Origin: a virus
Reading direction: 5' to 3' (one strand)
IMG/VR virus record: IMGVR_UViG_3300025264_000047
Coordinates: 1 to 35,140 of that record
DNA: 35,140 nt
A program made the position numbers and the translations under genes. This document shows positions 16,531 to 21,963 of the stretch, one piece after another (position 1 is the first letter of the stretch; every line of letters starts with the position of its first letter). The notes beneath the pieces were generated by a model, which searched no databases, was not told where the DNA came from, and saw only the letters and a list, made by a program, of their open reading frames with translations.

Positions 16531-18383
16531 CAGCGTCTTCCATCCTGTCTCATTTCAAACCTCAAATCACCCAAACGCCAGCCAAATCCCAAACCGCTAC
16601 TCTCTATCCTGACAACCGACTCTCTCGCTCTGGTGCGTAAGAAATTCTGCTCGGTACTGCTTGTAACTGTCGCTGTCGCCAGCGTCGAAAGGCTCTCCAG
16701 CGGGAATCTCTTGCCCTTAATAGTGACATCCACAGACACACTTCCAGTATCACCACTGAACCTGAAATCCGGAATCATCCGACTCAGGAACATAAATCTT
16801 CCACCCTCATCCAGTTCCACATCGCCCGATTCGATATAGGCTGTCATCGCAGAGCCGTCATCGTCGTAACCGGTCTCGTGCCTGTATATATAATTATTAT
16901 CATCAGAAGTGATAACCGTACTGGCAAGGGGATAATTCCGTGTCCCGGCCTCAATCCACATTCCTCTCACCAAAGTACCCACCGACCATACATTCTCCGC
17001 ATAATTGAAAGTTACATAGTTGGTGATATCGGTATTTCCTTCGCCGACGGGGTAATACCAAGTGACTTCAGAAAAATCCACATTGGTCGCTGCATAAACC
17101 TTGTATCCCTGACTCAAATTAATATTGGAAAATACATGGTCCTTGACTGAACAAGACACCGGCTGCACTGCACCGTTGTACACAAAGAACCCACCTCTAT
17201 CCATGAAATACACAGAACCACGGGCATTAGCTGCTGCGTTCGGAGAGATCATCGAGATATTATGGCTCAATAAATTAAATTGAAAAATAAATGGTGATCC
17301 TATAAATCGCATTGAATGGACACTGGTATCCGTCCAAATCAGGATTTCCTGTCTGGTCTGCAACGCACCGATAATCTTTGAGCCTTCATTAATTCGTACA
17401 CCGCCAGCGGTATTGATCGCCGTTGGTGTCCAGTCTGCTGCTGATTGCTGATCTGACCAGCGAACCAACAATGGATCGATAACGCTTGAGCCAATATCAT
17501 TTACACCGAAGCAAATAACATGCTGATCCACATCAGAAATCATAATTTGCAATGCCACGGTAGGCGTAGCGGAAGCGCCACCAATCGTACTGATATCGAC
17601 GGCTCTTGTGCCAGTACCGCTGCTGGTATCCCAATAATAAACGCCACCGCCACGAACATTGGCAATTAAATCTTCTCCAAAATTATCCTGACTCCAAAGA
17701 CGCAATTGATTACCACTGGCAACACTGCTGGAACTGCCAAATGTCCCTTCATTCCACGCATTAGCACCCCAGCCTGTACCATCCACATAAACATTCAGAC
17801 CGGTTTTAATCTGATATGCGCCAACGACAGACGATCCGCCATTGCCTGAATCACTTGAATTTGCAGTAATTTCATCGCCTGAAGTATCTTTGGCTGTGAA
17901 GGTAAAGGTACTGGTACTTGGAACTGTGGCGATCTGGTATTCCTGATTCAATGCATCTGCTATAACCAAGCCGCCCAGAGTTGCTGCGCCGGAAAATGTG
18001 ACGAAATCATTAACTCTTGCTCCATGTGCTGAATCCGTTGCAGTGATGGTGGATGAGCCATTGGTTGCTGCAAATGTGACATCTCCTGCCGAAGTTGTTG
18101 AACGGATAGGAGTTACATCATAAAAACTCGTTCCTTCCGCAACATACAGTTTCAAATGCGTACCAATACCCAAAAACTTTGTAGATTCCAAATCAGCCCA
18201 GTCATGTATCGACCGGGACACACCAAGAAAAGCACTGGCAGAAAACTTCTCCCAGCCGCCTATCTTTTCAGGGCGTCCCTTTCTGAAACGAACTTTATCC
18301 GAGTCAAACCAACCAGAGCCTGCACTGTATTCAGTACCTTCTTTGTTAACTCCCGGCTGAAATTGTAATTTACGCAGCGGCAT
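16530..18383 (-). CDS. P22 gp10-like tail hub / stabilisation protein
   Basis: The 617-residue protein starts MPLRKLQFQPGVNKEGTEYS and ends RFEMRQDGRR. The opening (FQPGVNKEGTEYSAGSGWFD, DKVRFRKGRPEKIGGWE) and central blocks (VRWSDQQSAADWTPTA, GSVYFMDRGGFFVYNG) fit the phage stabilisation family of which P22 gp10 is the type. P22 gp10 closes the DNA channel after packaging and forms the tail hub. Residues about 104-200 look like an inserted beta domain, with Ser/Thr-rich strands. The length is somewhat greater than that of P22 gp10 (472 residues), consistent with that insertion. A GAGGGTG sequence lies upstream of the ATG. Confidence in the family is good; the exact hub role is inferred. Confidence 0.85.
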   Translation of the reverse strand: MPLRKLQFQPGVNKEGTEYSAGSGWFDSDKVRFRKGRPEKIGGWEKFSASAFLGVSRSIHDWADLESTKFLGIGTHLKLYVAEGTSFYDVTPIRSTTSAGDVTFAATNGSSTITATDSAHGARVNDFVTFSGAATLGGLVIADALNQEYQIATVPSTSTFTFTAKDTSGDEITANSSDSGNGGSSVVGAYQIKTGLNVYVDGTGWGANAWNEGTFGSSSSVASGNQLRLWSQDNFGEDLIANVRGGGVYYWDTSSGTGTRAVDISTIGGASATPTVALQIMISDVDQHVICFGVNDIGSSVIDPLLVRWSDQQSAADWTPTAINTAGGVRINEGSKIIGALQTRQEILIWTDTSVHSMRFIGSPFIFQFNLLSHNISMISPNAAANARGSVYFMDRGGFFVYNGAVQPVSCSVKDHVFSNINLSQGYKVYAATNVDFSEVTWYYPVGEGNTDITNYVTFNYAENVWSVGTLVRGMWIEAGTRNYPLASTVITSDDNNYIYRHETGYDDDGSAMTAYIESGDVELDEGGRFMFLSRMIPDFRFSGDTGSVSVDVTIKGKRFPLESLSTLATATVTSSTEQNFLRTRARESVVRIESSGLGFGWRLGDLRFEMRQDGRR

Positions 18384-18385
18384 CG

Positions 18386-19243
18386 TTAACGCACCCTCCC
18401 TCTGGGAATTCCAACTATCCCGCCGTTAGCTCTCAATTCAATGGCTTGACCATAATTTCCCAGAGAGTAATTACCAAATTGATTCTCATAACTAGGTCTA
18501 ACCTGATTAAAATATCCACGCCCACTGCTTACGCCTGCTCCCCAATTACTTCGCTGTGCTGGAGTCCACCTTGACCAAAGAGATTGAGATTTAGGTCCAG
18601 GATCGCCCGCATAGCCGGGTATCTGAAAAGTCTGATTTTGCGGGATTGCGGTTTGTCCGGTTTGAGCAATCTGATCGGCCTGCCCAGTTTGTACGGTTTG
18701 ATCAGCTTGACCTTCAGCTTGAACTTCAGCTTGTTGCTGCTGCTGCGGTGGAGTCGATCCGTGCAAATAAGCTCGATCAGATATCCGACTATCTAGCGGA
18801 TTTCTCATCGGAGGTCTGAAAGGAGGCAGGTAACTCATGTCAGGAAGAGCACCGTAGCCACTAAATCGCTGCGGTGAATACTGCATCTGCCCATAACCAC
18901 TGGGAATCCAAGGCTGTCTGTAGGATGAGCCAGGCATAAAAATAGGATTGGTTGCAGGTGACCACGGGGATTGACCACCCTTGCCCGGACTTCTCATGGG
19001 AGGTCTGAAAGGAGGCGGCCCCCACACAGGCGGATCTCTAAAATAGGGTGGCCTTATCGGTCCGGGAGATCTGAAAGAAGGCGGTCTCTGATGGTAAAAC
19101 GATTGAGATTGACCACCAAACGGTGTTTGCTGACCTGCCGTGCCACCACCCTTGTTAGGTCCACCCTGGAACTGTTGAGGCTGTCCAAATCCGCCTCCTC
19201 CAACCCCTCCTTGAAATGCTTGATTCGGACGAGCCATACCCAT
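18386..19243 (-). CDS. Pro/Gln/Gly-rich virion-associated protein
   Basis: The 285-residue protein is of low complexity. It is Gly/Gln/Pro-rich at the start (QAFQGGVGGGGFGQPQQFQG), has Arg/Pro units with F-R-P-P in the middle (residues 50-150), and Gln/Ala/Thr repeats at about 168-205 (AEVQAEGQADQ, QTGQADQIAQTGQT). A short ordered C-terminus ends ANGGIVGIPRGRVR. The GGIV motif is shared with neighbouring virion proteins. The ATG at 19243 has AGGAG well spaced upstream. It lies between the lysozyme and the tail hub. It is probably a virion or tail-assembly protein; no known domain is visible. Confidence 0.7.
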   Translation of the reverse strand: MGMARPNQAFQGGVGGGGFGQPQQFQGGPNKGGGTAGQQTPFGGQSQSFYHQRPPSFRSPGPIRPPYFRDPPVWGPPPFRPPMRSPGKGGQSPWSPATNPIFMPGSSYRQPWIPSGYGQMQYSPQRFSGYGALPDMSYLPPFRPPMRNPLDSRISDRAYLHGSTPPQQQQQAEVQAEGQADQTVQTGQADQIAQTGQTAIPQNQTFQIPGYAGDPGPKSQSLWSRWTPAQRSNWGAGVSSGRGYFNQVRPSYENQFGNYSLGNYGQAIELRANGGIVGIPRGRVR

Positions 19244-19259
19244 ATCTATCTCCTATTAT

Positions 19260-19293
19260 AAAAAACTAATTCAGATACTCACCTGTCCGAATT
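19260..19293 (-). terminator. Candidate intrinsic terminator after lysozyme
   Basis: On the minus strand an 8-bp stem (AATTCGGA with TCTGAATT, one G-T pair) and a 10-base loop are followed by AG and six T. The hairpin overlaps the last codons of the lysozyme gene and lies just upstream of the ribosome site of the next gene. The stem is A+T-rich, so termination may be partial. Confidence 0.5.
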
Positions 19294-19706
19294 ATTTCTG
19301 CCAATTCTTTAGACCTGTTACCAACCTGACTGGCCCACCGACTATCAAGAAATTGCTTACCAGCCTCTTCCCAGTCACCTGATTCCATCGCCTCCAATGC
19401 CTTTCTGAACCCTCTCAACCTTGTCTGTCCAAGATTAAAGCTGATATCAACCATCGCATCGGAGCGTGCTTGATTCAGTCCTGCAAACCACGCATATTCA
19501 CCATCCAGTTCTTGCATCACTCGATCAATATCGTTCTGTAACAAATAATCAACCTCGTCATCCGACAACCCCAATCCTCTTGCACGACCGTTATCACCGG
19601 CATCGATATTCCTGCCCACGCCGATAGTCGTGAAGTTCTGACTGCATAAATAAGCGTGACTTTCCACGCCTTCATGGCGACGCAACATTTCGGTTAATTT
19701 ACTCAT
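19266..19706 (-). CDS. Endolysin, GH24 (T4-type) lysozyme
   Basis: The 146-residue protein is a T4-type lysozyme that cleaves the N-acetylmuramic acid to N-acetylglucosamine bond of peptidoglycan. The catalytic block reads RRHEGVESHAYL-C-SQNFTTIGVG. E12, C21 and T27 align with E11, D20 and T26 of T4 lysozyme, matching the E-8-D/C-5-T pattern known in this family, here with Cys in the middle. The C-terminal lobe shows DISFNLGQTRLRGFRKAL and RWASQVGNRSKELAEII, also typical. There is no signal peptide or anchor, so release needs a holin. The start overlaps the lipoprotein stop (ATGA). It closes the lysis cassette. Confidence 0.93.
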   Translation of the reverse strand: MSKLTEMLRRHEGVESHAYLCSQNFTTIGVGRNIDAGDNGRARGLGLSDDEVDYLLQNDIDRVMQELDGEYAWFAGLNQARSDAMVDISFNLGQTRLRGFRKALEAMESGDWEEAGKQFLDSRWASQVGNRSKELAEIIRTGEYLN

Positions 19707-20092
19707 TCTTCTATATGTTGTTCTTTATCCTCTTTTTGCCGTTCTTTATCAACATCCCGGTAATATTCAATTATCGATAAAACTTGTCTGATATACCGTT
19801 GAATCTGTGCCATGTTATTACTAATATTCTCGTATCCTTTAGTGGTTAGAGAATACCACGCATTAACTGGAGCTTCGCCAGCCTTCAAATCCTCCAAATA
19901 CTCTTCCATCGTGTCCGGTGTCAAAATCTTCCATTCGACCGGCATACTCTTGATTCTGGGTGGAAGCGGCGGGTGATACATCGGAGCCGGTTTCTCGATG
20001 GTTACCACTTCCACTGGCCTCACCTCCGGCGGACGAAACGCCGTTGTGCAACCACTGCAAATTAATAGCAGAACCAGAACCAAGACTTTCAT
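19703..20092 (-). CDS. Small lipoprotein, o-spanin-like
   Basis: The 129-residue protein begins MKVLVLVLLLICSGC-TT. This is a short lipoprotein signal peptide with C15 as the probable lipidated residue, although Cys at position -3 is less usual than Leu or Val. Residues 19-47 are Pro-rich (EKPAPMYHPPLPPR), as in outer-membrane spanin subunits. The rest is helical and charged (EEYLEDLKAGEAPVNAWYSL, then MAQIQRYIRQ), ending acidic. It lies two bases after a membrane-anchored coiled-coil protein and overlaps the lysozyme start. This order (inner-membrane coiled coil, lipoprotein, lysozyme) suggests a spanin pair that disrupts the outer membrane at lysis. The lipoprotein call is firm and the spanin role is inferred; it is longer than most Rz1-type proteins. 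Confidence 0.8.
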   Translation of the reverse strand: MKVLVLVLLLICSGCTTAFRPPEVRPVEVVTIEKPAPMYHPPLPPRIKSMPVEWKILTPDTMEEYLEDLKAGEAPVNAWYSLTTKGYENISNNMAQIQRYIRQVLSIIEYYRDVDKERQKEDKEQHIEE

Positions 20093-20094
20093 GT

Positions 20095-20517
20095 TTAACC
20101 TTCTGTTTTCTCATCAAACTGACCCGGATTCGTTAAATCTTCAAGTTCTTTAAAAACAGTTGCCGTACCACGATTAACAAGTTTTTCTACTAATCCTGGC
20201 TTACGCAACGACAACATATCAAGATCATGCCGTGCAAATTTCTCGCGTAATTCATCGATCTTTTCAGTTGCCTCATTATTAGAAACAGTCAACAATTCAA
20301 TACGTGCATCGGATGTCTTTTTATTTTCAATCGCTTTCTCAATTTGCTTATTCTGAGTATCAATTGCATTCTCAAGACGTAACTGATTATCCATTGATGT
20401 CTGCAACTGCATTGCTATAGCCATTTTCTCCGCTTCTGACTTGTCATAGTAGAGTTTAAAAGCTCCCGACAACATCACTAAAGCAATTCCTAGCACAATA
20501 GATAATTTAAACCCCAT
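20095..20517 (-). CDS. Membrane-anchored coiled-coil protein, i-spanin-like
   Basis: The 140-residue protein has an N-terminal transmembrane helix (residues 4-22, KLSIVLGIALVMLSGAFKL). A long coiled coil follows (about 28-95), rich in Gln, Glu, Lys and Asp. The C-terminus (KPGLVEKLVNRGTATVFKEL) is predicted to be helical. N-in anchor plus periplasmic coiled coil is the layout of inner-membrane spanin subunits (Rz type). The next gene encodes a lipoprotein that could be its partner. A weak GGGAAA site lies upstream. Topology is seen; pairing and the lysis role are inferred. Confidence 0.8.
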   Translation of the reverse strand: MGFKLSIVLGIALVMLSGAFKLYYDKSEAEKMAIAMQLQTSMDNQLRLENAIDTQNKQIEKAIENKKTSDARIELLTVSNNEATEKIDELREKFARHDLDMLSLRKPGLVEKLVNRGTATVFKELEDLTNPGQFDEKTEG

Positions 20518-20529
20518 TAACTCATTTCC

Positions 20530-20751
20530 CTATGTATTCTTATCGCCATCAATTACCCATGCCTCATCTTCTGGGGTATCGGGATCATCGCCAAGATAAC
20601 GCCCCTTGCTATCCCTGGCTCTGTAACGATCACTCTCCTTATTTTCAACATCCACTACCTTCAATGGAGGCTGTTCTGTTGTTTTCTTTTCTTTCTCAGT
20701 CGTACCAAAAAATTTACTCAGGCTGAGTCTAAGTTTTTCAAAAAAATCCAT
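20530..20751 (-). CDS. Small hydrophilic protein of unknown function in lysis cassette
   Basis: The 73-residue protein starts with an amphipathic segment (MDFFEKLRLSLSKFFG) that could lie on a membrane surface. It then becomes highly charged (KEKKTTEQPPLKVVDVENK) and carries YRARDSKGRYLGDDPDTPED near the end. There is no transmembrane span. It starts three bases after the stop of the 57-residue membrane protein and precedes the spanin-like pair, so it belongs to the lysis cassette by position. It could be a holin partner or antiholin; nothing proves it. Confidence 0.65.
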   Translation of the reverse strand: MDFFEKLRLSLSKFFGTTEKEKKTTEQPPLKVVDVENKESDRYRARDSKGRYLGDDPDTPEDEAWVIDGDKNT

Positions 20752-20754
20752 GAC

Positions 20755-20928
20755 TTAATTACTCTTTTGCTTGGCCTTACCAATGTTCAAAGCCAAAACA
20801 TCAACCAGCTTATACAATTTCCCAATCCATACATCGTCTTTAGGTGTTGGAGTTACAGCAGCAATAAAGCTAGCGCAACATACAATCCCTGTAACAACTG
20901 ATACTAATGTAATTATGAAATCAAACAT
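20755..20928 (-). CDS. 57-residue membrane protein, putative holin
   Basis: This short gene is read from ATG 20928 with AGAGGTG about eight bases upstream and ends in TAA. The product begins MFDFIITLVSVVTGIVCC, a hydrophobic helix through about residue 25. It continues with TPTPKDDVWIGKLYKLVDVL and ends NIGKAKQKSN. One N-terminal span plus a conserved-looking TPTPKDD and basic tail is a layout I recognise from small membrane proteins next to lysis genes in aquatic phages. It is the first gene of the lysis cassette, so a pore-forming role is a reasonable inference. Alternatives are a pinholin or a virion membrane factor. Confidence 0.75.
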   Translation of the reverse strand: MFDFIITLVSVVTGIVCCASFIAAVTPTPKDDVWIGKLYKLVDVLALNIGKAKQKSN

Positions 20929-20938
20929 TGTTCACCTC

Positions 20939-21628
20939 TTAATTAACAACTTTTTTGTCGATATCTTGAACATTCCAAACATTTAGATTAGCCGCCACAG
21001 TGCGACGCTCACCATCTCCTTCAAATGGATATACAGAATGCTGAAGCCATGACGGAAACATAAGAAACTTTCCAACTTCAGGCTTAATCACAAAGCTCTG
21101 AGGAGGCCGTAATCTCTCAACATCAATTACAGAATTAATTCCATAATTAAATGCCAAGCAACCATCGGCATTTCCACTAGCGTTATACAGAGAATACTCC
21201 GGGCTTCCTGCTGTAGGCTGATCTAATATCTGCTGAGGCACTTTCGTCCATGCAGTACATGAAACGCCCATCAGTGTTTTAGTGCCATGATCATGGATGG
21301 GATTATAATCACGTTCATAAGAATGTACTGACCATAATTCATCGATCTCGATTTGACGCTCACCACTCAGTGGATTATCAGTAATTTGACTAAAATGCTT
21401 CACATAATCCGCTGCTAAAACTCCGGTCATTTCACAAAAAGCAGCCAGTCTTGAATCCTTATGATCCATCGTCAACTGCTGCCCATGACCAATTTGACCC
21501 ACCAATGTACCAGCGTGGGAAACACGATCATCCTTCTCCATTAACTCATCTAAATACGCATTGAGTCCTTGCACCATATCTTCTGGCATCCATGTTTCTA
21601 AAAGAAACACCGATGGAACCGTGTGCAT
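20939..21628 (-). CDS. 2OG-Fe(II) oxygenase-like protein
   Basis: The protein is 229 residues from ATG 21628, preceded by AGGA. A GTG at 21649, overlapping the upstream stop, would add seven residues. It has the double-stranded beta-helix layout of iron/2-oxoglutarate oxygenases: a metal-binding stretch NPIHDHG (H112, D113, H114), a Gly/Ser strand, and a distal LQHSVYPF with H197, followed by GERRTVAANL whose Arg (208/209) would bind 2-oxoglutarate. This resembles the phage family Pfam 2OG-FeII_Oxy_5. The acid normally two residues after the first His is replaced by His, or shifted. The substrate is unknown; it could hydroxylate a phage or host protein. It follows the tail-fibre and small-protein genes and precedes the lysis cassette. 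Confidence 0.8.
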   Translation of the reverse strand: MHTVPSVFLLETWMPEDMVQGLNAYLDELMEKDDRVSHAGTLVGQIGHGQQLTMDHKDSRLAAFCEMTGVLAADYVKHFSQITDNPLSGERQIEIDELWSVHSYERDYNPIHDHGTKTLMGVSCTAWTKVPQQILDQPTAGSPEYSLYNASGNADGCLAFNYGINSVIDVERLRPPQSFVIKPEVGKFLMFPSWLQHSVYPFEGDGERRTVAANLNVWNVQDIDKKVVN

Positions 21629-21645
21629 TTTGTATTCCTGTTTTA

Positions 21646-21963
21646 TCACGAAGGCACTGCAAAAGCTTTATCAGGAACTGGCTGCACTACAGGACTGGTA
21701 ATCACTGAAGCTACTTGGCTCGCAAATATAACGTCCCAATGTGAAACAGGACAGAGAGCGACTAAATTTGCATTACTAAATGTACCTTTGGCAGCTTTGC
21801 TAAAATCTCCATCATCTGCAACTGCTATATGAGTAAAAATACTTGTGTAGTAAGTAGAATCACCTTCGCTATCATTCTCATACTTCATTTCAATTTCCCA
21901 TTTCTCCACTCTGTTAGATTTAACATAAGGAATCGTTTTTACTAACGCTTTTGTGACAGCCAT
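21646..21963 (-). CDS. Small protein of unknown function after tail fibre
   Basis: The 105-residue protein begins MAVTKALVKTIPYVKSNRVEKWEIEMKY-like and appears to be mostly beta strands (YYTSIFTHIAVADDGDFSKAA, LVALCPVSHWDVIFASQV). There is no signal peptide or membrane span. The start directly abuts the tail-fibre stop (TAG then ATG), so it is co-translated with the fibre. Small genes in this place often encode fibre-assembly or adaptor proteins; I cannot name the family. Confidence 0.75.
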   Translation of the reverse strand: MAVTKALVKTIPYVKSNRVEKWEIEMKYENDSEGDSTYYTSIFTHIAVADDGDFSKAAKGTFSNANLVALCPVSHWDVIFASQVASVITSPVVQPVPDKAFAVPS

